A stretch of DNA of 64,000 bases from Bacteroidales bacterium UBA7569 (lineage in GTDB: Bacteria > Bacteroidota > Bacteroidia > Bacteroidales > Paludibacteraceae). The notes beneath the pieces are model-generated. The model was not told the origin of the DNA. It saw nothing but the letters and a program-made list of their open reading frames with translations, and made no database searches. The translations under genes were made by a program, and so were the position numbers. Position 1 is the first letter of the stretch, and each line of letters starts with the position of its first letter. The stretch covers positions 1 to 64,000 of the forward strand of contig DLLF01000033.1 in assembly GCA_002477945.1 (NCBI GenBank). The letters run 5' to 3'. This document shows positions 17,730-26,043 of this stretch, one piece after another.

Positions 17730-18419
17730 TCAGTCGAACAATTCTTTCAAGATCTCAAGTGACTTCGGCATATAAAAGTCAGTGACATGCAGTTCGTAGT
17801 ACCGACATAACTTTTCAAGGAGGATCTGCCGCGCACTTCGTGACAAAGAGACATCAACGGAATCGTTCAATGCATTAAGAATCAGCATCTCCTGCTTAGA
17901 GAAACAATCATTGTGTGACGGGATTGCAGAGACAGAGAGTCCTGTCTGCATATCCAGCCATTCGGCATCCATATCCATGGATGGCATTATTCCAAGAAAA
18001 GAAGTAAGGTTCAGAAGAAACTTCAAGTGACTGTTTTCTATGTTTTCCTTTTGGTCAATTTCTTGAACAACGGAGGACAGATACTGAAACAATTCGGTAT
18101 CAGCCATAGGGTGGCGCAAGATTCTGTATAACACTTCGGAAAGAAAGATATTGACAGTGAGCCGGCAGAAGTCCGTTTTCTTAGGTACGTAGAGGAGACG
18201 CACCGATTTGAGGTGACGGAATTGCGAGTTGCCATTTGTCACGGATGATTCTATCTCCACATAGGAAAAAGGCTGCAATTGGCTTATAAGGCTTCGTTTT
18301 TTACCAATATGGACAATGTATTGCATCCGCCCGTTATCTTTCGTGTAAGCGTGTAAAATGGACGTATTGTCATTATATTTGGCGAGATGCAGTATGATTG
18401 CTTCGGTAGTTGTGTACAT
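17730..18419 (-). CDS. recO: DNA repair protein RecO
   Basis: A 229-aa RecO of the RecFOR recombination mediator, which loads RecA on SSB-coated DNA. The N-terminal OB-fold begins TTEAIILHLAKYNDNTSILHAYT. A helical core follows (LTVNIFLSEVLYRILR, HLKFLLNLTSFLGIMP), with C-terminal RQILLEKLCRYYELH. The zinc-finger cysteines of some RecO proteins are not obvious. A -7-like TACCTTTG lies at 18449-18442 without a clear -33. Confidence 0.88.
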   Translation of the reverse strand: MYTTTEAIILHLAKYNDNTSILHAYTKDNGRMQYIVHIGKKRSLISQLQPFSYVEIESSVTNGNSQFRHLKSVRLLYVPKKTDFCRLTVNIFLSEVLYRILRHPMADTELFQYLSSVVQEIDQKENIENSHLKFLLNLTSFLGIMPSMDMDAEWLDMQTGLSVSAIPSHNDCFSKQEMLILNALNDSVDVSLSRSARQILLEKLCRYYELHVTDFYMPKSLEILKELFD

Positions 18420-18469
18420 AAACGGACTTATTGACGGGTTACAAAGGTACGGAAAATATCGGAATTTGG

Positions 18470-18537
18470 TTAATGAGTTAAGGAGTTGATAGGTTGATAA
18501 GTGGTTGAAAAAGTTTATAGGTTTAAGAAGTTAAATT
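18470..18537 (+). repeat. GTTGA-rich degenerate repeat, copy 2
   Basis: Successive GTTAA/GTTGA/GTTTA motifs (for example GAGTTGATAGGTTGATAAG) recur at 8-11 bp spacing. This is the same type as 124-219 in the opposite orientation. It lies 23 bp from an 11-bp-periodic array. Confidence 0.5.
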
Positions 18538-18559
18538 ATGAATTGGCTGTTTAGTGTGG

Positions 18560-18614
18560 TTTCAGGGGTCGATGAGGTGTGCTTCAGGGCGGCTTGAGGG
18601 GTCGTTGAGGTCGG
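18560..18614 (-). repeat. 11-bp-periodic dispersed array, copy B (5 units)
   Basis: Exactly five 11-bp units (55 bp) in minus orientation relative to copy A. On the plus strand they read TTTCAGGGGTC, GATGAGGTGTG, CTTCAGGGCGG, CTTGAGGGGTC and GTTGAGGTCGG, each beginning 11 bp after the last. Confidence 0.85.
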
Positions 18615-18698
18615 GTAAATCGAAAGAACATCCATACAACCATCTAAAGAGGGCAAAGCCATAATATACGCGCTTAAACAATAATAAATCAGAAAATT

Positions 18699-18730
18699 AT
18701 TGTTAGTGTTCAGTATTTGTATTATTTTTG
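18699..18730 (+). promoter_or_regulatory. promoter of the 18762 outer-membrane protein gene
   Basis: ATTG (18699-18702), a 20-bp spacer and -7 TATTTTTG (18723-18730). Predicted leader about 25 nt. Confidence 0.6.
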
Positions 18731-18761
18731 CAATGGTTGGATATACTAATTTACTTCTGAT

Positions 18762-19529
18762 ATGAAAAAACAATACAGCATACTTATTGCCGGTTTGCTA
18801 ACTCTGAGCGGATATTGCCTTGCACAAGAGTCGAAAGATGATTTTACCGTATTCAACAATTACCCTGTTGAGGAAGAAAAGAAGACGAGTGACTATTCCT
18901 TTTCCACGACCTACAGAATAGAGGCAGGATACGTGCAAGACCGACAATACAGCAAAAGTACATCCTACCCGGATATATATCTTCACGGGGCTAAAATAGG
19001 TGCTACCGTTGATTTTAACTTACCCTATCACCTATCAGTACAAACAGGACTGCTATATCAGATAAATTACGGCAGCAACGAACAACACTGGCCTACCATG
19101 AACAGTGAATATATATCAGCAGAATATATAGAACACCGTATATTGAAACAGTCAATAACCATTCCTATATATGCAACTTATACGCAAAAACTATGGAAAG
19201 ACCTGGCTCTCTATTTCTATACAGGTCCGCAGTTTTCTATCGGTATAACCCAAAAAGACAATATAGGAAACCATGTGTCTGACGAAACAAAGGCATGGTT
19301 GGGAGCAAACAACATTCCGACAGAGACTTATGACAAATACAAGGCAGACGAACTACGGCGGTTCAACCTGCAATGGAGTTTGGGCGGCGGAATCCAATGG
19401 GCCAATTACAGACTATACAGCGGATATAACTTCGGACTTAATAACTTAGTTAAATCCAAGAGTGATTACCTACGAGACAGCCAATTATGGGAATGGAACT
19501 GGTTTGTATCGTTCTCCTACTCATTCTGA
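18762..19529 (+). CDS. outer-membrane beta-barrel protein
   Basis: A 255-aa protein with a clear signal peptide (MKKQYSILIAGLLTLSGYCLAQ). Alternating amphipathic strands follow (IGATVDFNLPYHLSVQTGLLYQ, QSITIPIYATYTQKLWKDLALYFYTGPQ), and it ends in an aromatic Phe (WFVSFSYSF). This is the general plan of small PorT/OmpA-like barrels in Bacteroidetes. No specific substrate or subfamily can be named. Single gene, with its own promoter and a strong terminator shared with the converging DUF3127 gene. Confidence 0.75.
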   Translation: MKKQYSILIAGLLTLSGYCLAQESKDDFTVFNNYPVEEEKKTSDYSFSTTYRIEAGYVQDRQYSKSTSYPDIYLHGAKIGATVDFNLPYHLSVQTGLLYQINYGSNEQHWPTMNSEYISAEYIEHRILKQSITIPIYATYTQKLWKDLALYFYTGPQFSIGITQKDNIGNHVSDETKAWLGANNIPTETYDKYKADELRRFNLQWSLGGGIQWANYRLYSGYNFGLNNLVKSKSDYLRDSQLWEWNWFVSFSYSF

Positions 19530-19544
19530 ATATACGTATAAAAC

Positions 19545-19580
19545 AAAAAGCAGGCAACTCAACAGAGTTACCTGCTTTTT
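19545..19580. terminator. bidirectional rho-independent terminator
   Basis: Arms 19545-19560 and 19565-19580 pair over 16 bp with one mismatch (GCAGGCAACTC against GAGTTACCTGC). The loop is AACA, with A-rich and T-rich flanks giving U-tracts on both strands. It lies between converging genes ending at 19529 and 19599. Confidence 0.85.
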
Positions 19581-19598
19581 CATTATAAACATTCCAAT

Positions 19599-19997
19599 TC
19601 AGAATGGAAGGTCACTTCCATCGTCCATAGAACCGGCAGCGTCAAATGTTTGTACGTTAGCAGCTGGAGCAGGATTAACGGTTTGATTGTTCTGAGGTAC
19701 TTCTGTTGCAGCCGGTTGTGCTGAGGTAATACCCTTTGACACTTTCCAAGCACGCACACTTGTGTACCAACGACCGTTAAATTCACGACTTTCCAGATCG
19801 AAAGAGACCGTAACCAAATCATCGATTTGACAAGCATTATTCTTAATGCGTTCCTCACCGAAGATTTCAAAGCAGACTTTTCTCGGGTACTGCTCTTGTG
19901 TCTCAAGTACATAACTCTGCGACTGCCAAGGGTTCCCCGCTTTGCTTGTACCCTGCTGAAGAGGAAGTACAGAAATTATTTTACCGGATATTTCCAT
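19599..19997 (-). CDS. DUF3127 protein with SSB-like acidic C-terminus
   Basis: A 132-aa DUF3127 protein. Residues 1-92 look like an OB fold (MEISGKIISVLPLQQGTSKAG, VTVSFDLESREFNGRWYTSVRAWKV). Residues 93-120 are a Pro/Ala/Gln-rich linker, and the protein ends MDDGSDLPF, closely resembling the acidic DDxPF tip by which SSB proteins recruit repair and replication partners. It starts 4 bp after the pgk stop and is probably co-transcribed. Inferred role: a single-stranded-DNA-binding or SSB-like accessory protein; not demonstrated here. Confidence 0.82.
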   Translation of the reverse strand: MEISGKIISVLPLQQGTSKAGNPWQSQSYVLETQEQYPRKVCFEIFGEERIKNNACQIDDLVTVSFDLESREFNGRWYTSVRAWKVSKGITSAQPAATEVPQNNQTVNPAPAANVQTFDAAGSMDDGSDLPF

Positions 19998-20001
19998 GAT
20001 C

Positions 20002-21249
20002 TTATCCTTTTATTGCAGCAATGCCGGGAAGAACTTTACCCTCGATAGCCTCCAACAATGCGCCGCCGCCTGTAGAAATATAACTTACCTTGTCTGCCAT
20101 ACCAAACTTGTTGATACAAGCCACAGAGTCGCCACCACCAATCAAACTATATGCACCCTTGGCAGTTGCTTTTGCAATAGCCTCAGCGATAGCCTTGCTG
20201 CCTGCCGTGAAGTTATCAAACTCAAAGACACCCGCAGGACCGTTCCAAAGAATAGTTTTGGCATTTTCAATCACGGCTGCAAAAGCCTTTTGCGTTTCCG
20301 GTCCAGCATCCATGCCTTCCCATCCGTCTGGTATGTCATTAGCAGGAACAATCCGAGTATGAGCATCGTTTGAGAAATTGTCAGCAGCAACACAGTCGGA
20401 ACCAAGAACCAAGTTGACTCCTTTTGCCTTTGCCTGCGCGATGATATCCAAAGCCAACTCCAACTTATCATCCTCGCAAATAGATTTTCCAATCTTACCG
20501 CCTTGCGCTTTTGCAAAAGTGTAAGTCATACCGCCACAAAGAATAAGGTTATCCACCTTGTCCATCAGATTTTCAATAATACCAATCTTTGTAGATACCT
20601 TACTTCCACCCATGATAGCGGTGAATGGGTGCTTAATGTTACTCAATACATTATCAACAGCCTGTACCTCTTTTTCCATCAGATACCCCAACATTTTGTT
20701 GTCGGCATCAAAGTAGTCGGCAATGACAGCAGTGGAAGCATGCTTGCGGTGAGCAGTGCCAAAAGCATCGTTTACGTAGCAATCAGCATAACTTGCCAAT
20801 GTTTTAGCAAACTCTTTCTGCCTTTCCTTCATTTCCTTCTTAGCAGCCTCGTAAGCAGGATCATCCTTGTCTATTCCAACAGGTTTTCCTTCTTCCTCGG
20901 GATAGAAACGAAGGTTCTCGAGCAACAAAGCCTCTCCAGGTTTCAGTTCAGCCACAGCATCGGCAGCTTTGGCACAATCAGGGGCAAACTTTACTTTCAC
21001 ACCAAGCAATTCAGAGACAGGTTCTACAATCTGCTTCAAAGACATCTTCGGATTCACTTTACCCTTTGGTTTACCCATGTGGCTCATAATAATCAATGCA
21101 CCACCATCGTTAAGTATCTTCTTTAACGTAGGAAGTGCACCTTTAATACGGGTATCATCAGTAACCACACCATTCTCATCAAGAGGAACATTGAAGTCGA
21201 CACGTACAATCGCCTTCTTCCCTGCGAAATTGTATTGATCAATCGTCAT
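20002..21249 (-). CDS. pgk: phosphoglycerate kinase
   Basis: A 415-aa glycolytic enzyme that transfers phosphate from 1,3-bisphosphoglycerate to ADP. Visible motifs are [26 protein letters not shown], the catalytic-domain [26 protein letters not shown], and the nucleotide-binding end [15 protein letters not shown] with [14 protein letters not shown]. The length is standard. Its promoter lies inside the 3' end of nadA. The partner gpmI (next glycolytic step) is at 42620. Confidence 0.97.
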   Translation of the reverse strand: MTIDQYNFAGKKAIVRVDFNVPLDENGVVTDDTRIKGALPTLKKILNDGGALIIMSHMGKPKGKVNPKMSLKQIVEPVSELLGVKVKFAPDCAKAADAVAELKPGEALLLENLRFYPEEEGKPVGIDKDDPAYEAAKKEMKERQKEFAKTLASYADCYVNDAFGTAHRKHASTAVIADYFDADNKMLGYLMEKEVQAVDNVLSNIKHPFTAIMGGSKVSTKIGIIENLMDKVDNLILCGGMTYTFAKAQGGKIGKSICEDDKLELALDIIAQAKAKGVNLVLGSDCVAADNFSNDAHTRIVPANDIPDGWEGMDAGPETQKAFAAVIENAKTILWNGPAGVFEFDNFTAGSKAIAEAIAKATAKGAYSLIGGGDSVACINKFGMADKVSYISTGGGALLEAIEGKVLPGIAAIKG

Positions 21250-21282
21250 AATACAGTTTATTTAATTGGTTATTAATCGGCG

Positions 21283-21313
21283 CAAAGATACAAAATTATT
21301 TGCTCATTTCAAA
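21283..21313 (-). promoter_or_regulatory. promoter of pgk, inside the nadA 3' end
   Basis: On the minus strand, TTTG (21313-21310), a 19-bp spacer and TATCTTTG (21290-21283). The predicted leader to the ATG (21249) is about 27 nt. The -33 box lies within the last codons of nadA, so pgk can be expressed independently. Confidence 0.62.
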
Positions 21314-22246
21314 CATTCTCTCAATAGGAATAATTGCCTTTGCGGCTATTTCACTATCCACTTTGATTTCGTTTGTTTCGTCTCGAAGACAAACGTACAA
21401 CTTCTCCAAAGTATTCATACGCATATAGTTACACTCATTGCAAGCACATGTTTTATCGCCTTCGGTCACCTCAGGAGGAACAGGAATGAATGTCTTATTC
21501 TTGCATGCTTTTTGCATTTCGTGCAATATACCACTTTCCGTTGCAACCAAAAATACGTTATCATCGCTCTCAATAGCATAATTGAGCAAATGTTTCGTAC
21601 TACCTACCACATCCGCCATTTCCACAACAGGTCCTTTACATTCCGGATGTACCAATACTTTTGCCTCAGGGTACTTATTCTTCAACTCTATCAATTTCTG
21701 CAACGAGAACTTCTCATGGACATGACAATAACCATTCCACAAGTCCATGTTCCTTCCTGTTACACTATTGATATAGTTCCCCAAGTTTCTGTCAGGCCCG
21801 AACAAAATCTTCTGTCCCTCAGGCAACTGCTCCACAATCTTCAATGCATTGGAAGATGTGACCACAATATCCGTCAATGCCTTCACAGCGGCTGAGGTGT
21901 TTACATAACTCAATATCAGATGCTCAGGGTGTTTTTCTTTCCAGGCTCTCAAATCTTCCGCCTTACAACTATCCGCCAATGAGCAACCCGAATTCATATC
22001 AGGTATCAATACCTTTTTGTCGAGACAAATTATTTTGGCAGTCTCTCCCATAAAGTGTACACCACAGAGAACTATTACGGATGCGTCTGTTTTCTTTGCT
22101 TGCCGAGCCAATTCCAAACTATCCCCTACAAAATCGGCTATATCCTGAATCTCCGGAATCTGATAATAATGAGCCATTATGACCGCATTCTTTTCTTTCC
22201 TTAGTCTGTTTATCTCTCCGATGAGTTCTTCTCTATCCATATTCAA
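21296..22246 (-). CDS. nadA: quinolinate synthase
   Basis: A 316-aa 4Fe-4S enzyme that condenses iminoaspartate (from NadB) with dihydroxyacetone phosphate to quinolinate. Conserved blocks are AHYYQIPEIQDIADFVGDS, CGVHFMGETAKI (first Cys ligand), VHPECKGPVVEMADVVGST and CACNECNYMRMNTLEK (C-terminal Cys). It is separate from nadB here; nadC is not in the window. The pgk promoter lies at its 3' end. Confidence 0.96.
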   Translation of the reverse strand: MNMDREELIGEINRLRKEKNAVIMAHYYQIPEIQDIADFVGDSLELARQAKKTDASVIVLCGVHFMGETAKIICLDKKVLIPDMNSGCSLADSCKAEDLRAWKEKHPEHLILSYVNTSAAVKALTDIVVTSSNALKIVEQLPEGQKILFGPDRNLGNYINSVTGRNMDLWNGYCHVHEKFSLQKLIELKNKYPEAKVLVHPECKGPVVEMADVVGSTKHLLNYAIESDDNVFLVATESGILHEMQKACKNKTFIPVPPEVTEGDKTCACNECNYMRMNTLEKLYVCLRDETNEIKVDSEIAAKAIIPIERMFEMSK

Positions 22247-22302
22247 ACAATAATATAATTATTTTCTATTATAACTCTTTCTTTGTTTAATGCCGTATCT
22301 TT

Positions 22303-22444
22303 TGTTGATAAACGGTGTATTTCACTTACAAATAACGTATTACATACGTTGATAAAATTATGTCTTCAAATTTTTTTGTTCACAAAGATGAGTTAAAAAC
22401 ATTATAAAACCACTTATTAACAGTTATCAACATAGTTTTCAACA
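22303..22444. promoter_or_regulatory. cluster of DnaA-box-like nonamers
   Basis: Within the AT-rich gap between corA and nadA, TTATTAACA (22414-22422), TTATCAACA (22424-22432) and TTTTCAACA (22436-22444) stand in tandem. The inverted copies TGTTGATAA (22303-22311) and CGTTGATAA (22347-22355) lie to the left. They resemble TTATCCACA-type DnaA boxes. They could be a DnaA-binding regulatory site or part of a replication origin; dnaA itself is not nearby. Confidence 0.35.
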
Positions 22445-22453
22445 CCCTTATTG

Positions 22454-23404
22454 TTATAACCACTTCTTCAATTTGAATATGCCTAATACCAAAAGTGTGA
22501 ACACGATCATCAGACCTATTGAATACAAATAGCCGTATTTCCAATGCAATTCAGGCATAAAATCGAAGTTCATTCCATACATACTTGCCACCAATGTCGG
22601 AGGAAGGAATATAACATTTACTACCGTGAATATCTTGATGATCTTATTTTGTTCAATATTGACCAAACCAAGGAAGGTATCTTGCAGGTAGTCCAAACGA
22701 TCGAATCCAAACCGTGTATATTCGAACAACGAATTGATATCCTTTATAATCATTGTCAATCGAGGTTGCAGTTCGCTTGGTATAAAGTCACACTTAAGCA
22801 TATTGGAAATCACCCGCTGCTTATCCATTATATTCTGCCTAATGACAGTTACCTTTTCCTGCAAGTCTTTTATTTGTATAAGTACGTCCTCGTCCACATG
22901 GTCGCTCGTCTTGTTTATTTCCGATGACAGGTCGGTGATTAGATCGGTTGTATCCTCAATCATATCGGCATCGTACTCAACCCGTGTTTCCATGAGCGCA
23001 ACAAACACATGATAACCCGACGGGAAGTTCCGTGTGTTGACAAACATCTTCTTCACCGTATCGTTAAAGGAATTGAGTTCTGCGTCTCTCACCGTAACCA
23101 ATACTCCATTCTTTATGATAAAGTTCACCGGTTCTATATCGAAGTTGTTCTGAAGGAAGTTAGAGTTTGCCACTATAGAGTCGTCAGTCTGCATATAACG
23201 GCTTGACATCTCAATCTCCTCCATTTCTTCATCTTCCTGTATATAGATTTTCAAAAATTGTTCCAACTCACTTTCCACTTCCTCTTTGACATCCAACAAA
23301 TCTATCCAGATAATATCCTTCTTATCTATTTTCTTCAAGATGTCCAGTGTTTTGGATATCTTGATTTTTTCCGTTTCCTTATAGAATATTCTCAATTCTG
23401 ACAT
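22454..23404 (-). CDS. corA: CorA family magnesium/divalent cation channel
   Basis: A 316-aa protein. The large cytoplasmic N-terminal domain includes the long helix region near residues 150-240. Two C-terminal membrane helices follow, the first ending in the selectivity signature YGMNF. The last residues are basic (KLKKWL), as expected. It forms pentameric Mg2+ channels in other bacteria. It starts 14 bp after the rsmA stop, so the two are likely one transcript. Confidence 0.93.
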   Translation of the reverse strand: MSELRIFYKETEKIKISKTLDILKKIDKKDIIWIDLLDVKEEVESELEQFLKIYIQEDEEMEEIEMSSRYMQTDDSIVANSNFLQNNFDIEPVNFIIKNGVLVTVRDAELNSFNDTVKKMFVNTRNFPSGYHVFVALMETRVEYDADMIEDTTDLITDLSSEINKTSDHVDEDVLIQIKDLQEKVTVIRQNIMDKQRVISNMLKCDFIPSELQPRLTMIIKDINSLFEYTRFGFDRLDYLQDTFLGLVNIEQNKIIKIFTVVNVIFLPPTLVASMYGMNFDFMPELHWKYGYLYSIGLMIVFTLLVLGIFKLKKWL

Positions 23405-23418
23405 AATGGTATTCTGTA

Positions 23419-24189
23419 TTAGTGTTGTGATTCAATCAAATTAGTTAATTTCACAAACTCTTCAACCGACAATTGTTCAGGACGTCTGTCAAATATAGTT
23501 GATGTACTGTTTTCTTTGCTTATAAGTGATTGAAGTGAATTTCTCAACTGTTTTCGCCGTTGGTTGAAGGCAGTTTTGACGACTACCTTAAACAAAGTCT
23601 CATTGCAGTCCAAGTGTTTCCGTTGGTTTCTACTCAGTCTAACGACTGCCGACTTTACTTTTGGAGGTGGCAAGAATACATGTTCATTCACGGTAAACAA
23701 GTATTCTATATTGTAGTATGCTTGCAGCAGGACGGATAATATTCCATACGCTTTTTTTCCAGGTTTAGATGCAATTCTTTCTGCCACCTCTTTCTGAATC
23801 ATTCCCACACAACATGGAATATTGTCTTTGTGTTCCAATACTTTGAAAAATATCTGGGAAGAGATATTATATGGGTAATTACCTATAACACAAAACTGCT
23901 GATTTGGATATAATTTATCCAAATCCAACCGTAAAAAATCGCCGTATATGAGATTGAGAGCAGGATAATTGGCTTTCAGATATTCAACGGACTCGCCATC
24001 CAACTCTATGGCAGTAAGGTCGAAAAGAGGATTTTGGAGCAGGAATTGTGTTAACACACCCATTCCCGGTCCGACTTCAAGCACTGGCATTCGCGAATCG
24101 AGTACCAAACTCTCTGCTATGGCTCTCGCAACACTGAGATCTTTCAGAAAGTGCTGCCCTAAAGCCTTCTTCGCACGAACTTGTTGCAT
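23419..24189 (-). CDS. rsmA: 16S rRNA dimethyltransferase (A1518/A1519)
   Basis: A 256-aa KsgA/RsmA enzyme that dimethylates two adenines in helix 45 of 16S rRNA late in 30S assembly. It starts with the typical RAKKALGQHFLKDLSVA. The SAM site EVGPGMGVLTQFLL and the catalytic NYPYNISSQIFFK follow, and the C-terminal domain has FLPPPKVKSAVVRL. Its promoter overlaps that of the divergent GtrA gene. Confidence 0.96.
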   Translation of the reverse strand: MQQVRAKKALGQHFLKDLSVARAIAESLVLDSRMPVLEVGPGMGVLTQFLLQNPLFDLTAIELDGESVEYLKANYPALNLIYGDFLRLDLDKLYPNQQFCVIGNYPYNISSQIFFKVLEHKDNIPCCVGMIQKEVAERIASKPGKKAYGILSVLLQAYYNIEYLFTVNEHVFLPPPKVKSAVVRLSRNQRKHLDCNETLFKVVVKTAFNQRRKQLRNSLQSLISKENSTSTIFDRRPEQLSVEEFVKLTNLIESQH

Positions 24190-24263
24190 CTTGGTGATAG
24201 TCCATCTTTTTTTTATTTGGTTTCTATTCGCAACTATTGAACATGTAATTCAATAATTCTTAG

Positions 24264-24309
24264 TAACTTTGCAGCGACAAAAGTACAACAATTATTCTAT
24301 AAATGCAAA
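24264..24309. promoter_or_regulatory. overlapping divergent promoters for rsmA (minus) and the GtrA gene (plus)
   Basis: Minus strand: TTTG (24309-24306), a 20-bp spacer and TACTTTTG (24285-24278) serve rsmA. Plus strand: -7 TAACTTTG (24264-24271) serves the GtrA gene, with only a poorly spaced ATTG upstream. The two -7 boxes are 6 bp apart, and the rsmA -33 lies over the GtrA start codon. Confidence 0.55.
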
Positions 24310-24779
24310 GGTTAGCCTCTACAATAACCAAAATTGTAGATTTTTTCTACAGACCGTTCGTAAATATCTGTTCCGAGCAGTTCTTTCGCTATGGTGCATG
24401 TGGTGCCGGAAACATGTTGTTGGACTGGTTTCTGTATTTTATAGTCTATAATTTTGTATTACGGCATAACGATCTTCACTTATATTTCATTACTCTATCA
24501 CCGCATATCGCCGCTCTTTGCATAGTATTTCCCATTACTCTTTTTACGGGTTTCTGGCTCAACAAATATGTTACATTCAAGCAATCTTCGTTGAGCGGTT
24601 GGCATCAGTTGTTCCGATATATTCTTATTGTATTGTGTAATTTATTAATTAACTACTTGGGGCTGAAGTTATTAGTGGATGTCTGTGGAATATACCCGAC
24701 TCCTTCCAAAATGATTGTGACCATCATAACAGTAGTTTTTTCTTATTTCGGGCAAAAGTACTTTTCCTTCAAACAATAG
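24303..24779 (+). CDS. GtrA family membrane protein
   Basis: A 158-aa GtrA-like protein with four membrane segments, the first after FFRYGACGAGNMLLDWFLYFI. The second half has FPITLFTGFWLNKYVTFKQS and ends SYFGQKYFSFKQ, the usual family ends. GtrA proteins are linked to translocating lipid-linked sugars for cell-surface polysaccharide glycosylation. Followed 11 bp later by a YbhN-like gene, so a cell-envelope glycan role for the pair is plausible but inferred. Confidence 0.87.
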   Translation: MQRLASTITKIVDFFYRPFVNICSEQFFRYGACGAGNMLLDWFLYFIVYNFVLRHNDLHLYFITLSPHIAALCIVFPITLFTGFWLNKYVTFKQSSLSGWHQLFRYILIVLCNLLINYLGLKLLVDVCGIYPTPSKMIVTIITVVFSYFGQKYFSFKQ

Positions 24780-24790
24780 GCGCACCGTGT

Positions 24791-25747
24791 ATGAAGAGCA
24801 AACGCCTATCATATAAGAAATTCATCAATATAGTTCTCATCGTTTCAGCATTGGTGTATCTGCTTTACAGACTGCTGACGTTTGATAGTTATTCTTCCTT
24901 CTTTGTGCATTTTCAATCTTCTTCTGCCATTGATTATTGTATTCTCCTGTTTGCTTTATTCCTCTTCCCTGTCAATATACTGCTTGAATCCGTAAAGTGG
25001 AAATATCTTTTACGTGATGTAGAAACACTCTCCATGAAAGAAGCGCAACGTCAGGTTTACTATGGCTGCGTAGGTGCTTTTGTAACTCCAAACAGATTGG
25101 GAGAATTTCCAGCAAGAGCCTTATTGTTGCACAATGACAATAAGTTTGCGGAAAGTGTAACACTTGGGTTTGTGGGTAGTTTTGCCTTGGTTTGCACAAT
25201 CGAAACCATTGGAATTTCTTCAGTAGTATATTTTTTTCTGCATTATTTGACCGGTTTTTCAAAACGTATAGTTGTACTCTCCGTCTATATTCTGTTAGTT
25301 TTCTGTCTGATACTATGCTTGGTTTACTTTCCACGTATCCAATTGCTGTTTCAAAACAGAATGAACGGCAAGACAAAACGTGTTTTTGACGCGATTACAA
25401 ATTTAGGTCGCAGTAGGTTTTTCCACGTATGTATTCTCTCTTTGCTCCGTTATCTTGTTTTCAGTTTTCAACTTTATTGTGTTCTGTATTTTTGCGGTGT
25501 TCACTTAAGTTTGGTGCAGGCTATGGTTTCGATTCCCGCTTATTATGCTCTTGTCAGTTTGATGCCTTCTATTCCTATTGCTGATACTATTTTTCGCGGA
25601 AGTTGGGCAATTGCCGTGTTTTCATTCTTCACCCCTAACGTAGCGGCCGTTGCAACTGCGATTATTCTGTTATGGATAATTAACACGGTTTTTCCGATGC
25701 TGACGGGAATGCTTGTTAAGATACATGGAAATTATCGGGTAGGGTAG
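24791..25747 (+). CDS. YbhN/UPF0104-like (LPG synthase TM domain) membrane protein
   Basis: A 318-aa integral membrane protein with about eight segments, of the family annotated as lysylphosphatidylglycerol synthase transmembrane or flippase-like domain. Conserved pieces are SVKWKYLLRDV, the PNRLGEFPARALLL block and PIADTIFRGSWAIAVFSFF near the end. No catalytic aminoacyl-transfer domain is present, so it is the membrane part alone. Probably co-transcribed with the GtrA gene. Confidence 0.8.
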   Translation: MKSKRLSYKKFINIVLIVSALVYLLYRLLTFDSYSSFFVHFQSSSAIDYCILLFALFLFPVNILLESVKWKYLLRDVETLSMKEAQRQVYYGCVGAFVTPNRLGEFPARALLLHNDNKFAESVTLGFVGSFALVCTIETIGISSVVYFFLHYLTGFSKRIVVLSVYILLVFCLILCLVYFPRIQLLFQNRMNGKTKRVFDAITNLGRSRFFHVCILSLLRYLVFSFQLYCVLYFCGVHLSLVQAMVSIPAYYALVSLMPSIPIADTIFRGSWAIAVFSFFTPNVAAVATAIILLWIINTVFPMLTGMLVKIHGNYRVG

Positions 25748-25758
25748 CGTGATGTTCC

Positions 25759-25791
25759 GATCAGGTGTGCTTCAGGTCTCGTTGAGATGTC
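25759..25791 (-). repeat. 11-bp-periodic dispersed array, copy C (3 units)
   Basis: Three 11-bp units in minus orientation: GATCAGGTGTG, CTTCAGGTCTC, GTTGAGATGTC. They lie 12 bp after the stop of the YbhN-like gene, in the convergent gap before uvrC. The remaining gap to 26043 is AT-rich and holds no supported gene. Confidence 0.75.
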
Positions 25792-26043
25792 GTAAGCACT
25801 CAGGATATCCCGTCGAATGAATATGAACTCATATACTAATACCAAATCAGTTTTATGGCATCTCTCCGGAATTTTCTGAATAGGCATGTTATTATAATGT
25901 GCAAATGGAAATGCACGTCATATTTTATAATAATTAAGAAATGACAATTTTCAGTCTTTTGTTGTTATTTTTGTCAGAATATTACTATGGAATGCGATGT
26001 TTTTTCCTGGTCTTTATGCAGCGAAGTGGAAAATTTTGAATTC

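Larger units (their letters stand above)
18420..18761. other. divergent intergenic region with two repeat types
   Basis: 342 bp between recO (minus) and an outer-membrane gene (plus). It contains a recO -7-like box, a GTTGA-rich repeat (18470-18537), a five-unit 11-bp-periodic array (18560-18614) and the plus-strand promoter (18699-18730). No gene is seen. Confidence 0.6.
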
